Positions 35,110 to 45,663 of a stretch of DNA of 45,663 bases are shown here, piece by piece. This DNA is from Phascolomyces articulosus (lineage: Eukaryota > Mucoromycota > Mucoromycetes > Mucorales > Lichtheimiaceae): contig JAIXMP010000076.1 in assembly GCA_025677815.1 (NCBI GenBank), forward strand, positions 1 through 45,663, read 5' to 3'. Every line of letters begins with the position of its first letter. Positions within the stretch are counted from its first letter, which is position 1. Below the pieces are notes generated by a model. The model had not been told where the DNA came from. It saw only the letters and a program-made list of their open reading frames with translations, and did no database searches. A program made the translations under genes and the position numbers.

Positions 35110-35302
35110 TTTTTTATTTTCACACCAACATTTTTTAATTTTCGCGCTGACTTTTTTATGTTCATGCTCAACGTTTTTAATTTTCGTGCCAACTTTTTTT
35201 TATTTTCGCGCTCAATAATTTTTATATTAGTGCCTAACGTTTTTCATATCTATACTATGGTTTTTAATATTCAAGCTAAACATTTTGAATAATCGCACTG
35301 AA
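35110..35302 (+). repeat. degenerate ~22-base minisatellite, right half
   Basis: About nine units of 21-23 bases, for example GTTTTTAATTTTCGTGCC plus AAC, ATTTTTTAATTTTCGCGC plus TGAC, and GTTTTTAATATTCAAGC plus TAAAC. Same unit and same orientation as 28383-28526. The first unit completes the unit cut at 28526. Confidence 0.75.
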
Positions 35303-35350
35303 TATCACATAATCTATGGAGCACTTCTAGATAATCTGCACATAATGAAA

Positions 35351-35480
35351 TAAAATTCATGATAAGAATACAATAATTTTCGTAGTAAAAGTAGTGTTAT
35401 TCATGATAAAAACTTATAATCCATGAAAGGTAATATATTTTTCATGCTAAATAAGAATAATCCATTGATAAAAAACAATT
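35351..35480 (+). repeat. degenerate ATTCATGATAAAA-type short array
   Basis: Loosely repeated segments: AAATTCATGATAAGAAT, TTATTCATGATAAAAAC, AATCCATGAAAGGTAAT, TTTTCATGCTAAATAAG and AATCCATTGATAAAAAAC, spaced about 20-28 bases. The ATGAAAGGTAA variant also occurs in the array at 22927-23215, so the two may be related. Confidence 0.45.
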
Positions 35481-37208
35481 AATTATAGCTGAAAGTTTTT
35501 TATTTTTTATACTACTATACATACAAATTCATCTTTATTTACATATATTTATAGTTTATAATGCATTTATTATTGATAGGTTCATAAAACAAACCATTAT
35601 ATAGCATGAGTTGGTATATATGGAAGTCAAAGTGTTGGTATAAAGATTATATAAATTTATGACTGCTATGTGTTCCACTCTTCCTTATCTTTTTTGTTTT
35701 CATGTTTTTTTTTATTTGATAAAATGGTCCGATCTCAAAAAAGAAAATAATAGAAACACAACATGGCAATACAATACTCGGCAATTGCAAAAGCTATAAT
35801 GGTGTTAGCAATGGCGTTAGTATTCAGCAGTTAATTCAGGTTGGTTTTTATTTTTATTTTTATTTTTTATTTTTTTGGATGACCATAGTAAAAGATAAAG
35901 AGAACGACCAGAATATAACGAAAGGGAGAAGCTGACAATCCGACAAAGAAACTTACACAATTTAGTTGTAAAGTGGAGGCTAGGATTAAATGGAAAAGAG
36001 TACTTGGATCAAGGCGATGTGTGAGGGAAGAGGTAAGTATATACTATAGGTAGTGAGTTATAAAAAAAAAATTCCAACAATGCAATGGATGACCATATAC
36101 TCATGGTGAAATCACTAAATACTAAATCTTTATTATAGTATGGTTTACAAAGGAAGAAGAAAAAAAGCAGTATATTCATATTTAGAGAAAAAAGGTAAGT
36201 GAAAGTAAATAATACATGTCAATAGCATTATTGGCTTGCAAGTAAAGCAGGGGGTCTATTCTGAGTCTTCCTTTGCTGACTCTGTTACTGTTGGTGCATA
36301 ACAAAAAAAATCAAACCTTTGTTGATATCATCTAGGAAACATGATCAATATGATCCCGTAACAATCTATGCGTAAGCATTCAAGATAAAAGGGAGAAGAA
36401 TAAGTGTTCTGGCTTTTGTTATATTTTTAATATACTTGACTCAAGGGGTAAGTTGTTTGGGTTTTTTTATATTTGGCGAACTGATTTGACAATATACCAC
36501 AATCTCATCAGCAAATGTTATTACATATATTTACTACATCTTTCAACATACAAGTGCCACTAAACTTAGCGGTACCATATAAAATAATTCATAAAAAGTG
36601 ATATTCAACATTATGAAGTTTCAAACAAGGGTGTCTATTAGATTTATGTTTATAGGTAATCATTTTTTTTTAGGATAACAGCTGATAGTAGCAAGCAATA
36701 CTGCTTCACAATATTCTGACGAGTAGATTGTGATAGTTTTACACATAACTGTGTCCAGATGCCATGGATCAATATTCTTTTTCAATCTAGAATACAGTTT
36801 GTTATATTATTTATAGGATGGGATAAAAGCTTGGGATGATCTTAATGGGTATTTAATTTCATAAACTGTAGGTTTATTTCTATGGGAATTAAGACAAAAT
36901 CATCACTTTCTCTACAATAATATTGAAAGAATAAATGTTTTCCTATTAAAATAATCGTCACTTATTCCATTGATCCATATTTTAATGTCTTTCATATGAA
37001 TCAGGGTTAATCTCTTTGCCTTCATCTTCTCCCTTTCATTCTTTATTTATTGATGTAGTTTTTCTTAAAATTCTGAAATTGACATATGAAATTTTATATT
37101 CAATGATTTTAAATATTTTTTTGCTGTTTCAATTTCTTTTGGCCAAATTTCTGCTTACAGATGGTCTGGGTATTGTTTTAGGAAACGTTCCACACTGCAA
37201 AAAAGGGT
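35481..37208. other. gene-free region with faint coding relics
   Basis: AT-rich, with no intact gene. A stretch at about 35905-36025 (plus) reads RERPEYNEREKLTIRQRN then HNLVVKWRLGLNGKEYLDQG before a TGA, bounded by a possible donor. It looks like one exon of a decayed gene, perhaps starting at the ATG near 35723 (MVRSQKRK then TAA). No function recognised. The remainder to 37208 shows nothing. Confidence 0.35.
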
Positions 37209-37390
37209 AGCTTGAAGGACCCTTAAATTCCCCTTATAGCTCCTTTAAGGTGTGCTTGAAGGAGCTTGAAGGAGGTAAGCTTGAAGGAGCTTGAAGGAAA
37301 ATTGAAGGACCTTTTCAGTTATGCTTAAAGGAGCTTGAAGGAGGTACTTCTATTCCTTGAAAGAGCATATAAGGAGCTTGAAGGAGCTTT
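37209..37390 (+). repeat. AGCTTGAAGG-type tandem array
   Basis: Around ten copies of the decamer core GCTTGAAGGA, several back to back (GGAGCTTGAAGGAGCTTGAA), others spaced by 10-25 bases, with some copies in the opposite sense (CTCCTTTAAGG, CCTTATAGCTCC). The region is markedly more GC-rich than its flanks. Confidence 0.75.
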
Positions 37391-38352
37391 CATTTATCAT
37401 TTGATTTGATGATTCATCATTTTCATATTTTCTTATTGGTCATCATTGTATACATTATTTATGATTATAGAAAAATATACGATTTTATTTATTTTTTATT
37501 AGATAATAAAAACTAGTAATACTACTGCTTTCTCTAATTACTATCATGCTAAACTATTCTATTCTATCTACTGTCCTACCTCTTTTGCGCCATTATTACT
37601 GTTCATCATAGACCCATGAAATGCAATGTTTTTTTACCCACACTCCATTATTGCTGTGCTGTTTCATTGCCGTATAGATCGATTGAATTACCCATTGAAC
37701 GCGTCATCTTTATCACTTCTTGTAAAAACTGCATTCTTGATTTTACACTAGAAAAAAAAACAGTTCAATGGAATAAGTAAAAAAGAAGAACTGCAAAAGT
37801 AACCAGTCAAACAGAATTTAAACAACATACCTAGTGGTGTTTTGGTAATGGCATTGTATGAAGATAACTATAAAAAAAAAGTAATAGTTAGTATGTGTAT
37901 GTGAAAGCATATTCCTTGATATATTCATAAAGGGAGAAAAAAAGAATTTACCATTATACACAAGGCAGTAACAATCTGTTGTGGTTGTGGTTGTTGTCTA
38001 CACTATTACGACCCTAAAAATTAATTTTTACGATTAATAAAAAGAATTTCATACATTCATTTTTCTGTCAGTACACAATCAGAAAATGTCAAAAAATATC
38101 TTACCATGTGTTTGCAAAGAAGAGGACGAAATCGATTCTATTAAAAAAACATCATCATTAATGAAACCATAGTAGTATGCTTAATGACAGTATATGAAAA
38201 ACGACTTACTGCTGAATGACCTTTGTGTCAATTTTTGTGTCAAACTAAAAAAGAAAAAAAGGGCAATGTTGATGTTGTGATCAAAGCAATACATTTAATA
38301 GTAGCAGCAAGTAATAAACAGATATATAAAAAAGACTTGTCATAGAATACAT
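37391..38352. other. gene-free region
   Basis: AT-rich, with many short A/T runs and repeated donor-like and acceptor-like signals but no supported frame. Nothing recognised. Confidence 0.4.
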
Positions 38353-38790
38353 TGTTGTATCAGAGAGAAATCAATTAATAAAAAGAATAAAAGGAGACAA
38401 GATAAGTCAACGAGACCCGAGAATAATGAACTGAAGTTTATTAAGATAAAAAATAATCTCTCTATTTATAAGAAAGTGCTCATCATGGATGGACTATCAC
38501 AACTTGCACATTATGGTGTAATATTAGAATATAGATTGCATCATTTGGATTGCGTGTTATGAGGACAGTATATTTAAGTAGACCATGGATGATATCGTTA
38601 GAAGGATTGCGTGATCCAGCATAATTAACAATATGTAAAAGAGGATGGTGTAATACTGTGTGTAACATAAGTAATTATCCAAATAGAATCACTGCACAAG
38701 TGAGATATAGGGTGAATGACAGTAATAATAATAATAATAATAATGAAGAATTATTATTTATTGTGAAGCCATTGTATGTTGGATACAACA
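38353..38790 (+). mobile_element. solo LTR (family 1), best copy, 438 bases
   Basis: TGTTGTATCAGAGAG at the left end, GTTGGATACAACA at the right end, perfect 5-base target duplication TACAT at 38348-38352 and 38791-38795. Includes an (ATA/AAT)n stretch near 38723-38742 that accounts for the small length differences from the other copies. Serves as the reference for the interrupted copy at 23570 and the inverted copy at 25973. Confidence 0.92.
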
Positions 38791-39651
38791 TACATCTTCC
38801 CTTCGTGTCAAACTTTAAGTCAATCTAAAAAAGAAAAAGAAAAAAAAAAAAAACTGAAAGTAAGAATAGGAATAAGAGCATGCCATGCCAAATACTCCTC
38901 TGACCGCACATATATATACTCTTGACCTTGATGCCATACCGTTCAAAAAAACCTTGTAGATGACGTGTCAAAATCTACAGGTACTGTCAATGTATTAGCT
39001 AATTGTTTTAAAACGTCTGTACTCTTCCATTCATTTTATTTCATCCTCCCCCCTAAAAAAGTAGTACTATATGCCATTAAGTTACGTGATCATGTGTTAG
39101 AAATAGATAGAAAAAGTAAAAGGCAAAACAATATAGAGGAAAGGGATGCATTCGTAACGTAACATTCACATTTGCTTGTTGGGGAATAACAAAGAAAAAA
39201 GAAAAAAAGAAAAAAAACAGTGAGTCAAAAAAGGGAGAAAAGAGACGCGTAGCTACCTTATCATGCCGATAAGATATTTTTCAAATGGCGAAATAGGCTT
39301 ACCTTCGTTACCAGATTTGGATCATATTGTCAATGCACGAAATAGAATAAGATATTTATTATTTTTTTTATATTGATGAATTACTACAGTATATAGAAAA
39401 TAATAAAGATATGAGTGAACAACATGTACCATAAAAAGGATATTATTTATTTAGAATGATCGTTTTGGTACCTGATAGTGACATGAAGAAAAACTATATA
39501 AAGAGGATGGTATTTTAATATTATGGCTTGTCGTTATTATTAACACATATATATATTTTTTACATACACACATATACATTTACTTTTTTAACTACACACG
39601 CACACACATATACTCTCTTTTTTTTTATATGTATCTTTTATCTTCGACATT
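38791..39651. other. spacer between a solo LTR and a relic gene
   Basis: A/T-rich. The 65-codon frame at 38965-39162 has no recognisable content. CA-repeat-rich leader (ACACAC tracts, 39565-39610) just before the ATG at 39652. Nothing else seen. Confidence 0.4.
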
Positions 39652-41134
39652 ATGCAAACTCCTCGCAACAGCAATAAGAGACCTACTACCCATTCATCCG
39701 GACGTACTCAGAAGCATATGACAACCGCTGAAGCAGCACGATGATTGCAACAAACCATGCCTACTGCCTCAGTTTCTTCGCCTCCAACTCCATCGCCAGT
39801 CCCATCTTCCTCTGGTCAGGCGGCTCCTTCTTTTCCACATGTACTCAGTCGTCAAGAAAGTGTCATGAGCAATGGCACCACAACTTCGCTCGATGAACGC
39901 TTCGAAGCCTTGACTAGTCGAGCTGACGAGAATGAAGAAGCCATCGATGAAATAAAGACCTCATCACCAGTGGTAACAAAAAGTTCAGTGATGCAATTAT
40001 GAGAATTACAGAAGCCATCAGCAATATAAATGAACACATGGCACCACAAGAGACCAGCATGGAAAGGGAACTTGAACAAGATGCCGAGGTAGCCAATATG
40101 AAGAAGCAACAAATGGCGGAAGAAGATCGAGGAAAGATGGCTGTAAGTACTATTGTTTATTATTATGAGAAGTTGCCATCAGCATTACCAGATTATATAT
40201 AGTAATATTAATAATAATAACCATTTTCAATTATACTTTATAGACTAGAATTTCACAAATATATAAAGAAAAAGAATTCACTTACGATTTCGAAAAAAGA
40301 ATCAATGAAGAACCGAATAAGTCAATCTGTGCTACTCTCAAAACAATCATTAGAAATTTCAAGGATGAGTATCCCAATATTATTAATTGGGATAAAATAG
40401 TAACAGACATGACCAGCAAGCACCATCACAACCTGAAAAAGGACCTCAGCTGGACTGAAGAACAAAAGGAGGAACACAACACAAACAGCTGGGCATCAAC
40501 TTGAAAGAGATCGGTAAGGAACAATTGGTAGAGAAATAAGGGTAATCTAAGAAAAAAAATAATTAAAAAACAAAATTAAAAACTTCTCAATCAGGGTGAA
40601 ACTTTCGCCGATGGACGTGATGTTGGCAAGTACACTGAATACCAGGATGGTGCACTTGTCATGACAATAGATCATATGTCCGATAAAGACACAACAGATG
40701 ATGAAGCGAAAATGATGACAAGAGAGAAAAAGGGCTTTAATGTCAAGAAGCCAGTATGGCATAGCAAACATGTATGTACATTTCTTTTGATATGGTAGTT
40801 TGGCTTATATTGATAAATAGTGGCATTGTTACTGAATCGTTTTTTTTTTTGAAAATAGTTGAATGATTTCTACGACATGCTTGATAAAGATCATGGTGGT
40901 CCACAATATCGACCCCATTTTTTTGGTTATATAGTTGAGAAACCTGTCCCTTCAAAAACCCCACATTAGGCAATTGCGTTGCAGCCATCTGTCACATCTT
41001 CATCCACACCAACTTCTTCCACTCCATCATCGTCTGTATCTTCCTTATTACCTGCTCCATCATCGCCCGTTCCATCGCCATCCAACCTATCATCATCATT
41101 ATCATTGTTAGCCACACTTCGTCACAGTTTTTAA
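39652..41134 (+). pseudogene. broken multi-exon gene of unknown function, probably mobile-element derived
   Basis: ATG 39652 opens MQTPRNSNKRPTTHSSGRTQ. TGA at 39742-39744 interrupts the frame, which then continues as a Ser/Pro-rich stretch and a coiled-coil-like part (DERFEALTSRADENEEAIDE). A frameshift in an A-run near 39975-39985 leads to DAIMRITEAISNINEHMAPQ and MKKQQMAEEDRGKMA, with a donor after 40142. Exon from 40244: TRISQIYKEKEFTYDFEKRI, FKDEYPNIINWDKIVTDM, and a second frameshift near 40490. Exon from about 40596: GETFADGRDVGKYTEYQDG, KKGFNVKKPVWHSKH. Exon from about 40859: LNDFYDMLDKDHGGPQYRP, EKPVPSKTPH, then TAG at 40967-40969, then a Ser/Pro-rich tail to TAA 41132-41134. The regular exon layout shows it was once a real gene. 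No family recognised. Ser/Pro-rich ends around a conserved core are common in transposon-carried proteins. Confidence 0.5.
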
Positions 41135-41805
41135 ATAATAATCATCACATTCCTTTGCCTCCTCTCCCTATAAGTAAAAAAAAAACATATTCCTTCTCTT
41201 TCACATGTACACACACACACTCATAAATTCCCTCTCTTTTCTTTCATTTTCTCTCCTCTCACTTACATATATAATCATATATTTTCTCTCTCTTCACACA
41301 CACATCTATATATAATAAATGAATCTCAAACAGATTAAATCAAAAAATATACCTTAATAATCATGTAAAAGTTGTCATATAACTTTCTCTTATATTTGAT
41401 CATGATATCTTTGAATAAAAACTTTTGGAATGGATTTCTGATAATGATTGAGTATAAATTATTTTGTCATACTTTAGTTTGATATTTGGTCTTGTTAGCA
41501 CGGTCCACATTTTTTAATTTAGAAAAAAGAACAATGAATTTTACCTTATCAAGAATCTCTGTTTTTACTATGGTTCACATTTTATATTGCCTTTGTAACA
41601 CATGATAGATAATTTCATAATGCTCTATCATCTATCTAGAAAAGATTGTTCGTTCCTGAGTTAATAAAAAAAAAACAAAAACAATTTTCTTTGTTACTGC
41701 AGTTGCCTATTTCTCTTACCTTTGTGAATCATAGCTTACGATTGGATCATTCTTCACCTTCTTTATGTAAAAGAACCTTAAGAACGGAATGGTAATAATA
41801 CTGAT
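41135..41805. other. gene-free region before the retrotransposon LTR
   Basis: CT-rich and CA-repeat-rich 3' flank of the relic gene, then AT-rich sequence with no feature up to the LTR at 41806. Confidence 0.4.
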
Positions 41806-42234
41806 TGTGAAAAATATAAAAGGTAGTAAAATCGAAAAAATAAAGATGATAAGAATACGTTGAGACTGTTATATAGATTTATTTAATAAAAAATAGTGAT
41901 GATCAAACTATCTAATAAAATTGAGGTCCTTTTATACTTTTTGATGAGGTGTTTATTTCTAATTATTTATCTATTGTCGGGTATGTGTTTATATGAGTCC
42001 ATAGAGATGAGGATTGATATTTGTTATTGTTAATTTACACCTTATGTTAAGAGAGCATTTATTCATTTCTTATTTTCTTTATTGTTGAACATTATACCTT
42101 ACTTGGTATACTGTTCTAATTCACACTATTTCATAATAATGGCGTTATTCTATTTTATTTATTATTTATTCTTTTTTTCCTCATTTAAATTTAGATACAC
42201 CTATTTGGCGTATTCTTTTCCTATGGACACGACA
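41806..42234 (-). repeat. 3' LTR of the Ty3-type element, 429 bases
   Basis: TGTGAAAAATATAAAAGG at the left end and GGACACGACA at the right end (TG...CA). Same length as the solo LTR at 25498-25926 and alignable throughout. The adjacent polypurine tract confirms this is the downstream LTR of the minus-strand element. Confidence 0.88.
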
Positions 42235-42246
42235 TTTCCCCCTTCC
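42235..42246 (-). other. polypurine tract
   Basis: Reads GGAAGGGGGAAA on the minus strand, directly abutting the 3' LTR, as expected for the plus-strand DNA primer of an LTR retrotransposon. Confidence 0.85.
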
Positions 42247-42276
42247 AGGTTCTATAACCGTTGGATAAGTTTATTC

Positions 42277-45200
42277 TTAGTTTTTCTTTCTTGTATTGTA
42301 TCGTGTTTGTTTATAAGGATTATTGTTATATTCATCCGAATCATTCTTACGCTTTTTATTTGTCTTTTTTATTACTACTTGTTCTTTTGACTTATGAATG
42401 ATCTTATCCGGTTCTTGCCCTAACTGTCTCCAGTATTTTGTTATAGTTATTGGGTTACTGAAATTTTCAAGAGGTTCCCATGTATCATCCTCTTCTTCAT
42501 ATCCTTTCCATCGGACATGGTAAATGTATTTATCTTTTTCCCATTTATGGTCTACAATGCTATCCAGTTCATATATTTCATCTGCTGGAATTTCTTCCAA
42601 TACTCTAATTGGTTTTAATTGGTCTAGAGGATAGTTTTTTGGTAATAAATGACCTTCATAATTTTTTAGAGTGTATGATCCACCTTGTGTTTTATTAATG
42701 ACTTTATATGGGCCTTTATAAGTAGGATTCATTTTTGTTGTCAATTATGGAACACGAGTCATGACATAGTCACCTATATTATATTCTATAAGTTTATGAG
42801 TTTTATTAAACCTCTGTTCCTGTTTCTTTGTAATAACTTTTACATGCTCCTGAATTGCTGGGAATACTATTTCCTGTATTTCTTCTATTCTTTTTAATAG
42901 TTCTTTTTCTGATAAAGGTTTATTTGATTTTTCATTTTTGTAATCTTTGAATTCATTTAATTTTCTTGCAAACATTAATGTAAATGGTGGTGTTTTATGG
43001 CGTGTTGAAATATTTGCGTTTATAGCAAGTTGTGCTGCTGGTACGTACTTATCCTATTCAGTAGTGGCACCTTTTAACAACTTCTTTATACACAATGTAG
43101 CTTTCTGTACCATCCGCTCTGCACCCCTATTAGCAGCTGGGTGGTATGGAACTACAACTCAATGCGAAAAACCTGATGCACGAGCAAATCTTTTCATAAG
43201 GTCATTGATGAACTCTTTACCATTGTCACTTTGTATAATTCTACTTATTCCAAAGTCACAAAATATTTGTACTAAAGAATTTACAATTGTTTCTGCTTCT
43301 TTGTTAGGTAGTGGACGAAGTAAGCAGAATCTTGTGCATATATCTACCACTACCAAGAGGTAAGTGTTTCCACTTGATGATTTTTCATAGCTTGCTAGAT
43401 CTATAGCAATATGATCAAAAGGAGCTTCAGCATTTATTGTACGCAATGGGTGGTATCCTTTTCTTGCAATATTATATTTTGCACATTCAGGGCACGCTAT
43501 ACAAAGGTCTATTGCCTGTTGCTTTATGTTTTCCCAGTGCATTCCGTTGTTATGTATTGCCTGTACTATTGCATTGCTACCGAAGTGTCTAAATAAATGA
43601 GCACATTCTAGTATATTTTTTCTTTCTTCTTCTGGAGGTTCAAGAGTATTATCAGCTATCATTTTTGCAGCACGATTTATTATCTCTTTTGATGATTCGT
43701 CATTATTAAATTCCTCTATGATAGATTTTCCCCCCTCTAAGTCTGTTTCATTATGAAATAGATGAGATAAAGAATCACTCATTCCATTCATTTTTCCTGG
43801 AATGTATACAACATCAAAATTTTGGTTATAAATTGTGTAGAACCAATTTGTTAACATGGAATTTAATTCTTTTTATTGATGTAGATAGGTCAGGGCTTTA
43901 TGGTCAGTATACAAAATCCATTTATTTCCCCATAAGTATTTGAAATATTTTTTTATAGTGAACATTACTGCTAGTGCTTCTTTGTGTGTTACCATGTAAT
44001 TACGTTCTGACTTTGTAAGTGAGCGAGCCATGAATGAGATGATATGCTTTTTATTATTGTACTTTTGATATAGTACAGCAGCTATGCCAACGTTGCTAGC
44101 ATCAGTTACCACATGAAATGTTTCTTTCATGTTGGGGTAACTGAGGATGGGTGCATTAAGTAATGCATATTTTAATGTTTCAAATACTTTTTTGTGCTTA
44201 TCAGTCCAATTAGCAGGAACATTTTTGCAATTGCATAAATCATCTAATGGTTTCATGATATCTGCAATATAAGGTATATGAGCACGGAAGTAATTTATAA
44301 AACCACAATATGCCATAATTTGTTTTGACGTAGTTGGAACTGGCCATGATTGAGCGTTTGTTACTTTTCTATGGTCAGGTATAATACCTGAAGCAGATAC
44401 GCAAAATCCAAGTAAATAAATACATTTTTGCATAAAGAGACATTTTTCAGTTGTAAAATCATTTTGTATTCTGTGAGACGATCTATTACTGTAGTAACAT
44501 GTTTCGCATGTTCTGATATAGACTTTGAAAAAATAACAATGTCATCTATGAATGTAGTGCAAAAAGGAAGATCTTTTAAAATGATATCCATGCACTCTTG
44601 AAAGCGAAAACTAATGTTCTTTAGACCGAATGGACAACGAGTAAACATATAGCAATGAGTACCATCAGGTGAAGTAAAAGATGTTTTTACTTAATCAGGT
44701 AGGTGGATAGGGAATCGATGATATGCACTGGCTAAATCGAGTGTTGTAAAAACAGTCGATCCTGATAGCTTATCAAAAATATCCCTTATTAACGGTATAC
44801 TATATTTCTCATCTTCCAAATGATTATTTAATAATCTAGGGTCTAGACAAGGGCGATGACCTGTCAGTTTTCCGTCTTCCCCTTTTTTAGGTGTAAGAAC
44901 GATCAGGTTGTTCCAACAACGATCCACATCTGCTGGTAGTTCTGTAATAACACCTTCTTTGAGCCATTTTTCTATAGCTTCATTAATGATAGGTTGTTGC
45001 TTATATGCGATATCAAATTGTTTTCTATAACAAACTACATTAGGAGGGTAGGAAGAGTAATAACAGCTTGAGGTAAAGGACAAAATGAGTCTTTTGGTAT
45101 AAGGCCATTTTTTTCAATGCATGGTTTAATTTCTTCCCAAAATGTGACTTGTTCTTTTTCTGAACCTGCTGGCGCGTTGTTAGGAACGATTTCGTCCTCA

Positions 45201-45663
45201 ACTTCTTTTTCTTTTACTTCTAGTGAATCTTTCCAATGGAAAGTCAACCTAGTATAACTAATGCCAAATTTACCAAACATATTTTTCCCAATACTAGTAG
45301 CAACATTATTCACAAGATTTATAACTTCAAATAAGTGTTTTATATTACAACCATTGTACCACACGTCTAATTCATCAGTTATGCCAATACATTCAGTCTG
45401 TTTGTTTTTATCTGCTAGTTGAATGAAACCTTTGGCAGGTTTTATTTTTATTTTATTATTTGTGCAAAAATTACTATCTACCAAACAAAAATTCGCTCCA
45501 TCATCCAGCAAAGCAGCAATTCATTGGCCCTCTATAGTAACAGGTATTAATATTTCATCATCTGTTATTTTACTTTGTGGGGTAGTAATTTTTTGTTTTA
45601 ATAATTTTGATGACTTACAAGGCAACATATCCTCCATAGTCGTATCCACAACTCTCACTCCCC
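42277..45663 (-). pseudogene. pol polyprotein of the Ty3-type element: protease, RT, RNase H, integrase, chromodomain
   Basis: Protease region near 45500 carries LLDDGANF, so Asp-Asp-Gly stands where Asp-Ser/Thr-Gly is usual. RT: TTLDLASAYHRFPI, CPFGLKN and the catalytic FIDDIVIFS (about 44526-44552). RNase H: HVVTDASNVGIAAVLYQK and YTDHKALTYL. Integrase: HHCC zinc finger ending CIACPEC, catalytic Asp in HIAIDLAS, Asp in QSDNGKEF and Glu in NRGAERMVQ. Chromodomain: YELDSIVDHKW ... HVRWKGYEEEDDTWEPLENF, then a Lys/Arg-rich tail to TAA 42277-42279. Breaks: TGA 45521-45523, frameshift near 45060, TAA 44691-44693, frameshift near 44455, TAA 43873-43875, TGA 43159-43161, TAG 43054-43056, TAA 42745-42747. 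Confidence 0.93.

Larger units (their letters stand above)
41806..45663 (-). mobile_element. Ty3-type LTR retrotransposon (chromovirus), 3' part, decayed, runs off the window
   Basis: Reads right to left. Visible from the right edge: protease, reverse transcriptase, RNase H, integrase with chromodomain, polypurine tract, 3' LTR. The domain order (RT before integrase) is that of Ty3 rather than Ty1. The 5' LTR, primer-binding site and gag lie beyond the right edge. The coding region is broken many times, so the copy is dead. Left flank of the LTR is CTGAT; the matching duplication cannot be checked here. Confidence 0.9.

Noticed and set aside
28519..35117. Taking the TTTTTTAT direct repeat alone as proof of the KDZ ends
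   Set aside because: Near-identical T-runs occur in most units of the surrounding minisatellite, so the 8-mer could match by chance. The ends rest mainly on the TIRs and on the restored array period.

Overview
The window looks like an AT-rich nuclear contig of an early-diverging fungus, most likely Mucoromycota and probably Mucorales. The evidence is short GT-AG introns (about 60-150 bases), long A/T homopolymers, fungal core genes (beta-1,3-glucan synthase, forkhead factor, Pho84-type phosphate permease, histidinol-phosphate aminotransferase), and a repeat fraction containing a KDZ (Kyakuja-Dileera-Zisupton) DNA transposon and a chromodomain-bearing Ty3-type retrotransposon. The species cannot be named from sequence alone. 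I saw no tRNA, rRNA or CRISPR array.

Positions 1-19,000 are host genes. A beta-1,3-glucan synthase gene runs off the left edge on the minus strand. It is head-to-head with a two-exon forkhead transcription factor (5265-6948, plus) across a 2.4-kb gene-free stretch. Then come three minus-strand genes. The first is a ten-exon, 1359-residue protein joining a Dna2-like Fe-S PD-(D/E)XK nuclease to an SF1 helicase (7317-12297). The second is a Pho84-family H+/phosphate symporter (12711-14435). The third is histidinol-phosphate aminotransferase (17590-18969), with a perfect Gcn4-type TGAGTCA about 100 bases upstream of its start.

Positions 19,900-28,400 are decayed and repetitive. They hold a divergent pair of damaged genes (19949-20878 and 20965-21557), a dead retroelement ORF1-like gene (21735-22804), a degenerate 23-base array, a small terminal-inverted-repeat element, and a set of solo LTRs. 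One solo LTR is nested inside another, and four insertions keep perfect 5-base target duplications. A short ORF for a possible secreted cysteine-containing protein (24774-25199) and a multi-exon relic (27115-27870) lie among them.

Positions 28,527-35,109 are the highlight: a 6583-base KDZ transposon. It has 121-base terminal inverted repeats (the inner 100 bases identical) and apparent 8-base target duplications, and it sits inside a degenerate 22-base minisatellite that it splits in two. It carries a seven-exon accessory gene (332 residues) and a fourteen-exon KDZ transposase with the DDE residues and cysteine-cluster motifs. The transposase has one premature TAA in a glutamine run and one anomalous splice junction.

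Positions 35,110-45,663 hold further relics, an AGCTTGAAGG-type tandem array, another solo LTR, a broken multi-exon gene of unknown function (39652-41134), and the 3' part of a decayed Ty3-type chromovirus in minus orientation (41806 to the right edge). Its 3' LTR is 429 bases, the same length as a solo LTR of the same family at 25498-25926. Most nonsense codons in these mobile-element genes can be explained as C-to-T transitions.
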